Origin: Thecamonas trahens ATCC 50062
Taxonomy: Eukaryota > Apusozoa > Apusomonadida > Apusomonadidae
DNA length: 64,000 nt
Direction of reading: 5' to 3'
Assembly: GCF_000142905.1 (NCBI RefSeq)
Contig: NW_013657642.1
Span: forward strand, 186,854 to 250,853
The position numbers and the translations under genes are program-made. The notes below the pieces were generated by a model. That model saw only the letters and a list, made by a program, of their open reading frames with translations. It ran no database searches and had not been told where the DNA came from. Below, in pieces: positions 19,264 to 30,153 of this stretch. How positions within the stretch are numbered: position 1 is the stretch's first letter; the number at the start of each line of letters is the position of its first letter.

Positions 19264-20856
19264 TCACCACTGGACCTGCAAGGCCAGAACATCGTCGTCA
19301 ATCCCATCTCCTCCACCCGCCAGCCCGCTCACCGCAGAGAACGACGCCGCAACAAGCTCGTCTGCCCGCTCGCTCTCACTCAGCCATGCATTCACCGCCG
19401 CCAGCTCCGAGTGCTCGCCATCGACCACTCCGCGATGGAGCTCTGCAAGCGCTGCGAGATGCGCCTTGCGCCCGGCCCGGCTGCCATCTTCGGCGCTCGG
19501 CATGCCGCCGCCGTTGAGGCAGCCCGACGGGCAAGCCTGGACCTCGACTACGTCGTACGGCAGAACGCCACGACCGAGTGCGTTAACCACGTTCTGGATG
19601 TTACGAAAGCCAAAGGCTGTAGCCGCCGCCAGCCGTGCGTCGCCCTCGCCGGCGCTCAGCGACGCCGCCTGATAGTCCTTATTGCCCACCCGTTCAAACT
19701 TGGCCTTACCTTCCAGCCCCCAAAGCGCAGCGGCAGCCCGGATGAGCACGCGCTCAGCATATCCGTCTGACTCGCCGTGGGCGCGCACGCCGCGGAGCCG
19801 GCCCGTTTCGGCATCGACGTCCACCAGCGGCGCCACCTCGTGGGTGAGCGGAAGCGGCTCCATGCTGGCCAGTCCACCGCTCACGCCCATCTCACCCATC
19901 AAGGCTTCAAACTCTGGCACCGTCAGCACAAGGTCCACCAGTGCCAGCCCATCGCCAGCCGTAAACTCTGCCCGGGTCGCCTCGAGCTTCTTGTCGTAGC
20001 ACTGCATAACCGCCACATGGAGCGTCGTCTCCGGCGCAGCACCGAGATACTCGGCCACAAGCATCCCGTTCATGGCCTGCGGCGACTTGACTCGGGCAAC
20101 ATGCGGGAGCGCTTCGGGGTGGGTCTTCTCCGCGTAGCAGATCCAGCCCGGGCACGACGAGGTCAGCACGCCCGCCGGCCCTCCCCCTGCCGTGCGCTTG
20201 GCGGATACAACTGCATCGACAACGGCGCTCTCTGCCAGTTGCCGACCAAGCTCGGTATCAAGCACCCAACGGGCGCCCACATGTTCGACGCAGAACCGGG
20301 CAGCACGGGCGAGGGCGTCGCCGGTAGAGAACAGACCGCTGCTCAGGGCAAGACCGCTAAGAGCCTGCGATGAGAAGGAGAAGACAATCGACTCCGGCTT
20401 TGGTGTCGCCGTCAGCTTCTCGCACAGCTTTGTCACCGACTGAGCCGAGACAAGGACGGTCTCTGCTGTTGTGATGCATCCAGAGCAGGCGAGGCAGTCG
20501 GAGAGAGAGATGGTGGAAGGGGCGAGGAGCGTGGTTGTGGCCGCCGAGCCCGAGCCTCCCGCACCATGCACACGCTCATACACCGCACCGGAGGAGTCGC
20601 GAATGATGGATGTTTGCCCCGTCGACGACAGCATCGCCCCATATCCCTTCTCACCCTCTTCCTCGTCCATAGCTTCGAGCTCGAGCGCGACCGACGCTGC
20701 TGCCGCCGCCTCCTTCTCGGCCGCCGCCCCGTCTCCGGCCACGCTATCCGCCAGACCACCGACCAGACGTGACTCGCGGGGTTGGATGATGCAGTCTTGT
20801 GACGGCCCAATGTAGTCGTCAAGCGAGGTCAGCTGAAGTGGGCCCGAGAACGCCAT
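19264..20856 (-). CDS. CIAO3: CIAO3/Nar1-like cytosolic Fe-S cluster assembly protein
   Basis: A 530-residue protein of the NARF/iron-only hydrogenase-like family. The start is the ATG at 20856, giving MAFSGPLQLTSLDDYIGPSQDC, which aligns directly with the human N-terminus; the earlier in-frame codon is GTG. The N-terminal 4Fe-4S site is PSQDC plus SDCLACSGC. The H-cluster-like cysteines are in TSSCPGWICYAEK, MQCYDKK and ACPSGCLNGGG. The protein ends in Trp (LQVQW), as CIAO3 does. An acidic Ala-rich insert at about 45-85 separates the first Cys from the C-x2-C-x2-C motif. The known role is to deliver 4Fe-4S clusters to cytosolic and nuclear proteins with the CIA targeting complex; it has no hydrogenase activity. 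Confidence 0.93.
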   Translation of the reverse strand: MAFSGPLQLTSLDDYIGPSQDCIIQPRESRLVGGLADSVAGDGAAAEKEAAAAASVALELEAMDEEEGEKGYGAMLSSTGQTSIIRDSSGAVYERVHGAGGSGSAATTTLLAPSTISLSDCLACSGCITTAETVLVSAQSVTKLCEKLTATPKPESIVFSFSSQALSGLALSSGLFSTGDALARAARFCVEHVGARWVLDTELGRQLAESAVVDAVVSAKRTAGGGPAGVLTSSCPGWICYAEKTHPEALPHVARVKSPQAMNGMLVAEYLGAAPETTLHVAVMQCYDKKLEATRAEFTAGDGLALVDLVLTVPEFEALMGEMGVSGGLASMEPLPLTHEVAPLVDVDAETGRLRGVRAHGESDGYAERVLIRAAAALWGLEGKAKFERVGNKDYQAASLSAGEGDARLAAATAFGFRNIQNVVNALGRGVLPYDVVEVQACPSGCLNGGGMPSAEDGSRAGRKAHLAALAELHRGVVDGEHSELAAVNAWLSESERADELVAASFSAVSGLAGGGDGIDDDVLALQVQW

Positions 20857-21122
20857 CCCTCTCTGCACGCCCGATGTGAGTCAAGTGCTCACAACGCCGT
20901 CTTGAGCGGAGTCTCGCGAGATCCTCTTGCTGACTCGAGGGAATGGTTCGGCTGGTGGCGTCATCACGGAGCTGCTGTTGGGGATGGCATGGCATGGGAT
21001 GGGCGATGAGGAGGGATGGCTCAGGCCGGCCATACCAAGACCTGTATCAGGCCCCCCAGGCGGTGCTGCCGCTCAATCGCTTGGCCTCAGTTCTAAATCC
21101 AAATCGTGTTTTACCCGTCCAA

Positions 21123-22808
21123 TTACCCACCCTCCTTCTTCTCGCCATCGCCTAAGCTCTGCATCACAATTGCAGCAGATATCTCGTCATGTGGCGGCGA
21201 CGCGAGGTTCTCGGAAGTCGCTGGTGGCGCGTCATGCGGAGGCATTGGCGGCCGCTGCTCGCCTACACCCGCGTCCGTCGCCATCGTGCTCGCCGCCGTT
21301 CCAGGATCACCCATCATGAGAAAGTCCGCAACGTCGTTGTTGGAGTGCAAGCCTTGCATCAGTGGGTTGCTCACACACCCCTGGTTCCCACCTGGCATGC
21401 TCCCTGGCATGCTCCCTGGCATGCTCCCTGGCATGCTCCCTGGCATGCTCCCTGGCATGCTCCCTGGCATGCTCCCTGGCATGCTCCCTGGCATGCTCCC
21501 TGGCATGCTCCCTGGCATGCTCCTTGGCATGGTCCCGGGCATGCTCCTTGGCATGGTCCCGGGCATGGTCCCTGGCATGGTCCCGGGCATGGTCCCTGGC
21601 ATGGTCCCGGGCATGGTCCCGGGCATGGCCCCGGGCATGGTCCCGGGCATGGTCCCTGGCATGCTGCCCGGCATACCGCCTTGCATGCTGCTCCTCATAG
21701 CACAAAGCATTAAGAAGTTGTGCATGTGCATGTGCATGCGCATGTGCATCTGGGCCTGGGCCTGGGCCTGGGCCTGGGCCTGGGCCTGAGCCTGGGCCTG
21801 AGCCTGGGCCTGTGCAAGGCCAAAGTCGGCCATTCGGTCCGACAGGCCAGCGACCTCGGACGGTTCCAAGGCAGGGATTCCCGTGCTGCGTCCGGTTTCC
21901 GCCGATAACTCGGCCCGTGGCGAGCTTGAGCCGCGTGGGGCAGGCGAGGTGCTCGCACCAGCGCTTTGCGAGCGGTAGCTCCACACATCGGGTGGCGCGG
22001 CAGACGGTGGCGGGGCTACATCCACCGCAGCCAGCATTTGGTCATCGTCGTCAAAGTCGTGCGAAGACCGCCGTCGCGAGCCTGAGCGCGATCGGTCGTA
22101 CGGCGACGCCGCTGCCCGACGCTGCTGCGACAGCGAACGAGACCCGCTCAGCGCGTCCTCGTCCCTGCTGCCACAGCTTGTGCCGCCGTCATCTGACGCC
22201 GCCGAGCTCGATCGCACCCGCCGTTCGCCACGCCGCGACCGTGAGTTGGACCGGGTGGTCGCCGTCGCCGACGCCGGATTGCTTACCACGAACATCTCCT
22301 CGGCTTGGTCATCATACACCGTCGTCTCCATCGGCACGTACACACTGGTCTTGCTGTCCAGCTTCCAGTGCATCTGATACGACCGCAAAATACGCGCATC
22401 GGCTGATGCACTCCGGGCCCCACTGCTGCCATGCCGTCTTTGCTCGGCCAAGCCCGAGCTCGCCGACTCGCCAGCACCCGAGCTTGCCTCGCCCGCCTCA
22501 CTCGCCCAGCCACTCGCTCGACGATCTCTCCGCTCGCCACCAAGCGAAGCCGAGCGCGGAGTGGCGCGGCGGCCGCGTCGCCCGCGTCCGCTGCGTCGCT
22601 GGCTGATGGTCCTCCTGCTGCCGCTTACGCCGCTTCCGCCACCTCCGCTGCTGCGTCCGGCTCGGTGGCCTCGGCCCTCGTCTGCGCCAGGTCGCGGTGG
22701 GAGGCCACGCCCGGAGACAGCTGACGGCTCGGCTGGGCCACGCAGACGCATGTGGGTCTCATACCCACTTCTTGTAGGTGTGACAGTCAGCTCATTCTCC
22801 TGTGACAT
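21123..22808 (-). CDS. Repeat-rich disordered protein with MPGS/T tandem repeats
   Basis: A 561-residue protein I do not recognise. Residues 1-140 are Ser/Arg/Gly-rich. The only segment that looks folded is about 143-175 ([20 protein letters not shown]). After another Ser/Arg-rich stretch come an (Ala-Gln)n tract, a Met-His tract and then about 25 copies of a four-residue repeat MPG[STA], encoded by a 12-bp repeat at plus-strand 21396-21680. The copies nearest the 3' end of the gene are almost identical in DNA, while those on the 5' side have drifted to GGTCCCGGGCAT, so the array has been expanding at one end. Function is unknown; an RNA-binding or scaffold role would be a guess. Confidence 0.55.
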   Translation of the reverse strand: MSQENELTVTPTRSGYETHMRLRGPAEPSAVSGRGLPPRPGADEGRGHRAGRSSGGGGSGVSGSRRTISQRRSGRGRRGRRATPRSASLGGERRDRRASGWASEAGEASSGAGESASSGLAEQRRHGSSGARSASADARILRSYQMHWKLDSKTSVYVPMETTVYDDQAEEMFVVSNPASATATTRSNSRSRRGERRVRSSSAASDDGGTSCGSRDEDALSGSRSLSQQRRAAASPYDRSRSGSRRRSSHDFDDDDQMLAAVDVAPPPSAAPPDVWSYRSQSAGASTSPAPRGSSSPRAELSAETGRSTGIPALEPSEVAGLSDRMADFGLAQAQAQAQAQAQAQAQAQAQAQMHMRMHMHMHNFLMLCAMRSSMQGGMPGSMPGTMPGTMPGAMPGTMPGTMPGTMPGTMPGTMPGTMPRSMPGTMPRSMPGSMPGSMPGSMPGSMPGSMPGSMPGSMPGSMPGSMPGSMPGGNQGCVSNPLMQGLHSNNDVADFLMMGDPGTAASTMATDAGVGEQRPPMPPHDAPPATSENLASPPHDEISAAIVMQSLGDGEKKEGG

Positions 22809-23344
22809 GCCGTGAGCTTTGCCACTCTACCGCTATCGCCTTGCCTATCTATCCCGCCGGGTTAGTCTGAGAGTGGTGGTGGAGTCGGAACGCCGACACT
22901 TTCCGCCGTCGGCACTCATTTTCCGACGTCAAACTGTGCGAGCTGCCGCAAAATTTTGTCGCCTTTCCTCTTTTCCTTGCACTGTTTTGCTGGCGGCTGT
23001 GTCTGGGGTGCGCAGCTTGAAGCGTAACCTGCCTGGGTTGTCTACATGCAGGTGACATCAGAGGCTTTCCTTTCAACCTCCTCTGCCCATCTACATTACC
23101 ATCCTCCCTCACTTGCGTTGTTGCGTTGCTGGTGCCGTTGTCCCCTGCCTGATAAGAGCTAGGCTCTACCGGGTCGGGGGTCTCGCCGCGCTCCCGCCGT
23201 GCTTCCCCTCCCCTCCCTCCCCGCATCAGCTCTTGGACCTTGCGAGCCTGCAAGCGCCGGACACCAGCCAATCACAGTGCCAAGATCAATGTTTTAAAGT
23301 CGGGCGCTATCATCATGTGACGGTACTTGTCCACGCTCAATCCT
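22809..23344. other. Intergenic region
   Basis: 536 bp between two minus-strand genes. It should hold the promoter of the MPG-repeat gene and the 3' end of the RPEL-motif gene. No RNA gene or convincing frame seen. Confidence 0.5.
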
Positions 23345-23393
23345 TCACAGCTCAGCGTGTGACGACGACGATGACGACGACGACGATGATGAT

Positions 23394-23434
<41 letters not shown>

Positions 23435-25726
23435 ACCAGAGCCCGATCCAGAGCCGGAGCCCGAGCCGGAGCCCGAGCCCGATCCAGAGCCGGAGCCGGA
23501 GCCGGAGCCCGAGCCGGAGCCCGAGCCGGAGCCCAAACCAGAGCCCGAGCCAGAGTCCGAGCTGGAGCCGGAGCCCGGCCCAGACGCCGATTCGTTCGAG
23601 CTCTCGCTGCAACTGCCTGACGCCCAAGAGTCGTCATCGGGTGCTGTCATGAGCTCAGGCCCGACGGCCACGGTTGGCCGGAACTCGACAACGTCGGCGG
23701 CGTCGGCGGCGTTGGGTCCGTCGCGGCCGACCTCAGCGATGACAAGCCCCGCAGCCTCGAGCTTGCGGCGCTCCTGCGCAATGACGTCGTCGGGATCGAC
23801 GTCCATGAGCTTGTCCATCAGCAGCGCGGCGCGCGCCGAGCCAAGCAGCCGCTCCTTGATGCGCAGCACTTTTGCGCCCTGAAAAGCGGTGATCACGTTG
23901 CGCTTCACAAGTTCAGCCTGCGACGGCCGTGCGGCGAGCGCGGTGTTGATTCCTGCAGCCCGTTTGGCCCGCTCGGGGTCGTGACGCCGCTTGATGCCCT
24001 CGCGAGTAAAGGTGGCCTCGCGCACAAGGTGCGGCGCCGCAGCCATTCGTGCCTCAACCGCGGCTAGAGTGTTGTTGTCCGAGCCGACGTCCAGGCCACG
24101 CTGCTGCATGTCCGCCATGACCATGTTGAGCACGTCGCGGAAGAGCAGCGTCTGGTGGAGGTAGAGCTCGTGGATAACGCCGCTGCTTGTTTCGATGGTC
24201 ACCGTGTGGTGCTTGCTGGAACAGAAGCACGAGGCAAGCTCGCGGAGCTTGATCACAGACGGCCGCTCCTTAAAGTCAGTGTGGATCACAATGGCCTTGT
24301 GGTTGATGACAACAACCACATCAGTGTTGCCCTTTTCCAGTGAGACCTTGGTCGACGCCGTAAACACCACGGCCTGCTCCAGCTTCCACACCTTGCCGTC
24401 GACGCCCGCCGGCCAACGGAGCGAGACGGTTCGGGTTTTGGACTTGGACTTGGACTTGGACTTGGACTTGGACTTGGACTTGCGCTGGGAGGTGGTCTTT
24501 GTCGTCAGCAGTCGCCCGCTAGGTGAGGTGCGGAGCCCGAGCCAGGCCGGAACAGGGTTCCAGTCGCCGGCAGCCTCCTCGGCAACAACACCACGACGAA
24601 CAAGGTCGCCTGGCGCCGGCCGACGGGAGAGGAGCTTGGCCACGCCCTGGATGGCGGCGTCGAACCCGCTGTCGCGTCGACGCAGCGGACTCGATGCCTC
24701 CTTCTTGGCTGCGTACGGCACAGCCAGGACAAGGGCGTCGTCGCCGGTCTGGGTCTCGCCAGGCTGCTCCGGGGCCAGCAGTACGTCGGTCGACGACGAG
24801 ACCGGAACCAGGGCTGGCTTCTGCTTGATCATGCCCTTGACCTTGGAGCGGAGCGCATTGATGTCTTCTGACGATGGCGACGCTGCGTTGGGTGCAAGAA
24901 TGAGCAGCGCAGCCTCGCGGCGGCGGATGATGGCGTTGAGGTAGATACAAAACGTGGAGGCCAGGAGTTCGACAAACGGAGTGGCAAGCTCAAAAACGGC
25001 GTCAGCGTCTGCCACCGAAAAGGCAAAGACCGAGCGAGCGCGGTCAAGTGAGTATCCAGTCACAAAGATGTATTTGAGCCGATGGCGGACGGTAGCAAGG
25101 TCGGGCGAGAGGATGAGGACGAGCTTGGGAGTGCAGGTGACCACGACCTCTTGCGCGCCGTCCACCATTCCACACAGCTGCTTTGCCTGGAACATGGCAA
25201 ACCGATGCTGATGCCATAGCGGAAGGTTGCACTTGTCAGGCCACTCAGTATCAGCACCAGCCAGTGGCGCCGGTGCAGCTGTTGCGGCCACCACATCGTC
25301 CCACCCTCGCTGCTGTCCTTGCCCTCTCCCCACCGAGCTGGATGATGTCGATGGTGATTCGTCTGTCTTGGCCGTCTTGGGCTTGCGCTTGCGCTTACGC
25401 TTGCGCACTCGCTTACGCGACCGCGTCCGTCCCGCCGGCGGCGCTGGAGGCAGAGCAGCTGCGGCCACAGCTGGCGTGTTGGCCGGCGGCTGGATGCCAG
25501 CCACTGCGGGTGAGGGTGAGGGCGAGTGCGAGCCAGCGGCAGCACCAGCACCAGCGGCAGTGCCACCAGCGGCAGTGCCACCAGCAGCAGCGCCACCACC
25601 GGCAACGCCACCAGTGCCAGGGCCAGTGCCACCTGGACCAGGTGCGGGTGCTGGCACGGGCGGCCGACCAGGCCCTCCACCAGGTTTCTGTTGCGGCGGG
25701 GGCTTCCGAGATGCGCCACACCCCAT
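23345..25726 (-). CDS. MGCGAS-type protein with two PH-like regions and two RPEL-like motifs
   Basis: A 793-residue protein with no full-length family I recognise. It begins MGCGAS, a typical N-myristoylation (Gly2) plus S-acylation (Cys3) signal. A Gly/Ala/Pro-rich linker and a basic [14 protein letters not shown] block follow. Residues about 165-275 and 447-541 look like two related beta-rich domains ending in a long helix, as in PH or FERM-F3 folds. Each is followed by an RPEL-like motif: [17 protein letters not shown] (365-381) and [16 protein letters not shown] (597-612), matching RPxxx[DE]L of actin-binding RPEL repeats. A (Lys-Ser)n tract (416-430) and a C-terminal (Ser-Gly)n tail are hexanucleotide-repeat encoded. 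I infer a membrane-tethered G-actin-binding protein; the RPEL call is fair and the PH-like call tentative. Confidence 0.6.
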
Positions 25727-25769
25727 GAGTGTGTCGAGCAGAAGTAGAGCTGGTGTGGGTAAAGGTAGT

Positions 25770-25825
25770 GTGGTAGTAGTGGTGGTGGTGGTGGTGGTGG
25801 TGGTGGTGGTGGTGGTGGTGGTGGA
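25770..25825. repeat. (GTG)n microsatellite
   Basis: About sixteen GTG/GGT trinucleotides in a row just upstream of the RPEL-motif gene start, between it and the dienelactone hydrolase gene. No coding frame is supported here. Confidence 0.9.
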
Positions 25826-25982
25826 GAGGTGCCGTCGGTGTCGGCGTGTAGCTGTTTCGTCGGCACGGACGACTTTCTCGGTTGCCGGCCGAGCGGTTAC
25901 TCGGCTGGCTCGACAGTTTGGCGACAGAGGTCCTCGCTTTTACTGCGCTGGCCTTCCATGCTCATGTATTCAAGGGTGTCGC

Positions 25983-27242
25983 TCACATCTCCTTGAGGAA
26001 CTCGACGCAGCGATCAAAGGCCAGCTTGTACGTGGCGGGGTCAAACGGCGGGCGGCCGAGGGACTCGGCCAGCTGCTGGAAGAACTCGGTGTCGTTCATG
26101 AACCCGTGGCTCTGGCCCTCGTACACATGGATGGTGAACGGCGCGCCCGAGGCCTGCAGCTTGGTGCGCAGGGCGTCGACGGCGGCGGGATCCGAGAACC
26201 CGGGGTAGTTATCGTCAGCACCAAAGTGGGCGAGGACCGGCTTGTTCATGGTCGCCACGTCCGCCAGAGCGTCCGGCGGCGTGCCGTAGAAGCACACGAC
26301 TCGATCGACGTCGTCGCACTTGACGCCGGCGGCGAGCGAGAGGGCGCCGCCCATGCAGAAGCCCATGACGGCCACGGACGGCGCACCAGTCTCCTTGAGG
26401 TGGCGCGCCGCAGCCGCGATGTCCTCCAGTGCGCCTGGCCAGTCGAGGTTGTCCATCAGATGGTGTGCCTCTTCGGCATCCACACCCATCTTGCCGCGGT
26501 ACAGGTCCGGGATCAGCGTGCGGAAGCCAAGCGCCTCGCCAAAGTCGCGCGCCTGCTTCTTCACCTGCTCGGTCACGCCCCACCACTCTTGGATCTGTGC
26601 GTCTCCGCCTCCCAACACGATAAGTGACGATGGCGACCCAAGGTGATGATCACCACCATGACCATGACCATGACCATGACCATGAGACCATGATCATCAC
26701 GATGCTCACTAACACCATGACGATCACGACCAACCATGACGAGCATGACAACAACGACAAGCACCACTGATCATGGCCACAATCCCACCCCAACTCTAGC
26801 CACAACATCAATCCCCCCTGCCCCAGCCCCAGCTCCAGCAGCCATGTCCCAGCAGCCATGCCCCAGCCTCAGGTCGCTGCCCGAGCCCCAGGTCGCTGTC
26901 ACGCCACCACCATGCGCCTGCGCTGTCAGGTCGCCTTAGGCACCCACCCCCTCCTCCCCCCCCTCCTTCCTCCCCCTCCCCCCCCACGCCCCACCCACCC
27001 CCTGAACCCCCTGTACCCTGTACCCCCATCCATCCATGCCCCCCCCCCCCCCCCCCCACACCATCCTCATACCCCCTCGCCCCTTTCCTCCCCTTTCCAT
27101 CACATACCACGATAAGCCCCGGCGGCGAGGTGACAAAGGCGTCAAACTCGGTCTCACCACGAGTCAGGCGCACGGTGGGGTGCACCACACCCTCGGGCAC
27201 GGGCTCGTTGGCAAGGTTGGGCTTGTTGTCGGTGGCAGCCAT
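25983..27242 (-). CDS. Dienelactone hydrolase family protein, two exons
   Basis: Exon 1 is 27108-27242 (45 codons from ATG to ...PGLIV) and exon 2 is 25983-26594. The 513-nt intron 26595-27107 starts GTATGT and ends GCACAG. Joining them creates LIVIQEWWGV, the hallmark DLH strand, so the splice is well supported; the protein is 248 residues, normal for the family. The alpha/beta-hydrolase triad is Cys125 in GFCMGG, an Asp in the FGADDNYPG region and His in EGQSHGF. The family hydrolyses dienelactones and related esters; the true substrate in protists is not known. The intron carries an ATGACC microsatellite (about 26656-26690) and C-runs. Confidence 0.9.
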
Positions 27243-27423
27243 TTGTTCTTCTACTTGTTCTGGTTACTCAAGTGAGTCAAGTACCTCACTGTGTACGGTT
27301 GGCTATCGGTGGGCTGCCGCCTGCACATGACACGGAACAGCGACGACAGGCAGCGACGGCGAGTCGGCTGGTAATCAACGGGGTGGTGGCCCCCAAGGTC
27401 TCGGTTCTCCATACCTCGTTGGC

Positions 27424-29253
27424 TCAGAGGGAAACTTCCAGGTCATCGCCGCCGGCGCTTCCACCATCGCCACTCCAGCTGGGGTCAAGCAAGTCTCTCG
27501 TAGTGAGCATGATGGAGATGCTTGGAGGCGGTCGGGTCTCGCTGCCACCTCCTGAATCGCCATTGTCATTGCCGCCGCCGGCCTCGTTGCCACCGCTGCT
27601 GCTGGCGCCGGGTGCAGACAGAGCGGCCCGGCAGAGCGGACACGAGTTGTGTCGCGCGAGCCATGGCCGGATGCATCCAGCGTGGAAGACGTGCGAGCAG
27701 GTCATGATCTCGACGGCCTCGCCGGCGGAGAACACCTCCATACACACGGTGCAGCTCGCGTTCGGGTGGGCATCGGCACTAAACTCGCCTGAGACAAGGG
27801 CGCCAAGCTGCGCCTCGGACGCAGGCGGGGCGCCGCGACCCGTCCGGACCAGCGACAGCATCCGCTCGATGCCCCTTAGCCGGCCATCGCGGTTCGGCTC
27901 GATCCGTCGACCGCCCAAGATCATCTCAACGAGCGAGGCCGGCACCGCGTCTCGCATCATCGGCATTTCCATCGGCATCTCCATCATCATTGGCGGAAGC
28001 AGCCCATGCCCGCCGCTCATCCACGAGTGCCGCTGCGCCCGGCGCGCCATCCGTGCCGCCCTTCGGGTAGACGCGCTAGAGCGTGGTGGTGGGGGCCGGC
28101 GCGCCGTCGACGCCGTCGACGATGTCGACGCCGTCCGCCGTTGATTCCGGGCCCGCAGCCGCACGTTTCCTTCATCATCCGACTCGACAGCACGCTCCTC
28201 GTCGAGCAGCCGCTGGGCTTCCTCGCCGCTTGTCGAAGCCGGCGCCTCAACGTTGTTTGCCTCCAGCAACTGGCGGAGCTGAGCAATCTCGTCACGCTGG
28301 CGGCGGCACAGACCCTTGAGCCGCTCATGCCGGAGCTCGGCCTTGAGCCGCTGTCGGGCCCGGCGCTCGTGCTCGGCGGCAGCCCGTGCCTCTTCCAGTG
28401 AAGCACGCAGCTCCTCGTTCTGGTGCTCCAGTCGATGGGTGTTGCTTGTCAACAGCCGACTCTGCCGCACGATCTGCTCCCGCATCATCCGTGACGTCGA
28501 CTCGGACGCGTTCAACACACGCTCCAATGCTTGCGCCATATCTGCTCTCTCACGCTCATCGCGGGCACGAGGCCTGCCCAGCTCTCCTGGCGGTGGGGTC
28601 CGTCGGTACCAGCCCATACCGCTGCGCCGGTTCACACCGCGGCGCCGGTTCATACCGTTGCGCCGGTTCACGCCTCCGCGCCGGCCCCTTCCGCCTCTGC
28701 CTGCCTCTGCATGGGAAGAGACCCACTCTGGCACGGCCTCGCCACGCTCGAGATCTCCACCGTCATCACCATTGCCATTGCCACTGCCACGGCCACCAGC
28801 CTCTGTCGCACCGGCTGCGCCTGTACCAACTGTCGCCTCTGATCCTTCCACTGTGCTTGCTGAGCAGTTTCCGGTCGACATATCGTTGCTGTCCTGCTCA
28901 GAAAGCTGTGCCTGGTTGGAGTGGTGGCCCGTGTCTCTGCCTCTGCCCGGTGTAGCTGTGCCTCGACGTGGTGGGACGTCTGTTCGTCGAAGGTGTGACT
29001 GTACCTCTTCTGTCCGCCTCTGTGATAGCCTTTGTACGTCACGTGCACAGAGTAGAGGTCGAGGTCGAGGTGGAGTGAGGTATGGGTGTGGTGTGGGGTG
29101 TGGGGAGAGAGAGGGCGTGTGTGCGTGGTCGGTGTGTCGGAGGAATGGACCGGTGAGGTCGCTCCAAGTGTGACAGCAGGCGAACGAGAGTGCGACACGG
29201 CTCTGCTGATCAGCGTCACGGTCACCGTGACGGTTGCGGTCATTGGAAGGCAT
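27424..29253 (-). CDS. RING-H2 E3 ubiquitin ligase-like protein with coiled coil
   Basis: A Ser/Arg-rich protein with a C3H2C3 RING near the C-terminus: CTVC, then CSHVFHAGC, IRPWLARHNSCPLC, with normal spacing. Upstream lie a coiled coil (plus-strand about 28245-28540: ERVLNASESTSRMMREQI to IAQLRQLLEANN), a short repeat GVNRRNGMNRRRGVNRRSGM, and acidic and Ser-rich linkers. No membrane helix is evident. It probably acts as a ubiquitin ligase with an oligomerising coiled coil; substrate unknown. The start is uncertain: the ATG at 29253 lies 44 bp from the next gene, but the first 120 residues look intron-like (C- and CAC-rich), and an ATG at 28881 (MSTGNCSAS) may be the real start or lie in a second exon. 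Confidence 0.7.
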   Translation of the reverse strand: MPSNDRNRHGDRDADQQSRVALSFACCHTWSDLTGPFLRHTDHAHTPSLSPHPTPHPYLTPPRPRPLLCARDVQRLSQRRTEEVQSHLRRTDVPPRRGTATPGRGRDTGHHSNQAQLSEQDSNDMSTGNCSASTVEGSEATVGTGAAGATEAGGRGSGNGNGDDGGDLERGEAVPEWVSSHAEAGRGGRGRRGGVNRRNGMNRRRGVNRRSGMGWYRRTPPPGELGRPRARDERERADMAQALERVLNASESTSRMMREQIVRQSRLLTSNTHRLEHQNEELRASLEEARAAAEHERRARQRLKAELRHERLKGLCRRQRDEIAQLRQLLEANNVEAPASTSGEEAQRLLDEERAVESDDEGNVRLRARNQRRTASTSSTASTARRPPPPRSSASTRRAARMARRAQRHSWMSGGHGLLPPMMMEMPMEMPMMRDAVPASLVEMILGGRRIEPNRDGRLRGIERMLSLVRTGRGAPPASEAQLGALVSGEFSADAHPNASCTVCMEVFSAGEAVEIMTCSHVFHAGCIRPWLARHNSCPLCRAALSAPGASSSGGNEAGGGNDNGDSGGGSETRPPPSISIMLTTRDLLDPSWSGDGGSAGGDDLEVSL

Positions 29254-29296
29254 GCGGCTAATTGTCAAACTCTGCACTGTACAGAAACTTCCTTTA

Positions 29297-30148
29297 CTAT
29301 GCTTTCGACTTGGACTTGACCTCGGCGACAAAGCCAGAGTTGATGGCAGCGGCAGCAGCAGCGGCGTGCGGCGGGAGCTTGGGCAGGGCGCGATGGCTCT
29401 TGCTGCGCGACGACTTGCGTGATGTATGCGAGACTCGTGCCGTAGACGCCGCGCCACTTGATGACTTGGCCGTGATGGACGGGCCTGTCTCGTCCAAGCT
29501 GCCTGTTGGCTTGCTGTGGCCATCCGCCCCGCCCTCGTCTGCCGACGACTCACCGTACGAGTAGTACGAGTACCCGTCGTTGTCCTCCTCGTCAGACCGT
29601 GAGAGCGAGGCCGAGATCGAGGACGAGAACACACCCGCCAGCGAGTCTGACCACGAGCCCTCGGAGAGCGAGGCCGAGATGGAGACTGAGGGTGTCGAGA
29701 CCCCTGATCGCGACTGCGAGCGCGAATGGCGGCGGCGGCGACGGCGTGAGAGGCGCTCCTTCACCGACAGCGAGCCATCTGCGCCGGCCGCAGACTCATT
29801 TCTGCCGCCGCCAGTCGGGTCTCCGGCTGGGACGCTTGCAGCTTGCTTGGCCTTCATCTTCTGGGCGAGCTCGTACTGCTGCTGCACCTGCATCTGGTGC
29901 TGCAACAGCTGCAGGCGCTGGAGCTGGTGCAGCGAGTGCAGCTTGTGCAGCTCCAGAATCTGCTCGGGGGTGTACGACGTGGCGGCGGCGCCGGGCTTTG
30001 TCTCGGTGGCGGCGCCGACGCGGAGGCCCGACTCATCCATCTGCAGCTGGAAGCCTGGAATGTCCATGGGGAGCGAAAACGAGGAGAAGACCTGCTGCGG
30101 ATTGACAGTCGAGCTTGAGGGCGGCGAGGTGGGCGATGCGGCGCCCAT
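29297..30148 (-). CDS. Gln- and Ser-rich protein, possibly the C-terminal part of the bHLH gene
   Basis: A 283-codon frame. Residues about 60-105 are a Gln/Leu-rich coiled coil (LHKLHSLHQLQRLQLLQHQM); a basic SRRRRRRHSRSQSRSG block, a long Ser/acidic stretch and an Ala-rich C-terminus ending KSKSKA follow. The frame opens only 5 nt after the stop of the preceding frame. Either it is a separate gene that begins at an internal ATG such as MDIPGF near 30070, or all three frames belong to one spliced or mis-assembled gene. TAAA directly follows the TAG stop. Composition suggests a transcription-regulatory protein, but no domain is certain. Confidence 0.5.
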   Translation of the reverse strand: MGAASPTSPPSSSTVNPQQVFSSFSLPMDIPGFQLQMDESGLRVGAATETKPGAAATSYTPEQILELHKLHSLHQLQRLQLLQHQMQVQQQYELAQKMKAKQAASVPAGDPTGGGRNESAAGADGSLSVKERLSRRRRRRHSRSQSRSGVSTPSVSISASLSEGSWSDSLAGVFSSSISASLSRSDEEDNDGYSYYSYGESSADEGGADGHSKPTGSLDETGPSITAKSSSGAASTARVSHTSRKSSRSKSHRALPKLPPHAAAAAAAINSGFVAEVKSKSKA

Positions 30149-30153
30149 CGGGG

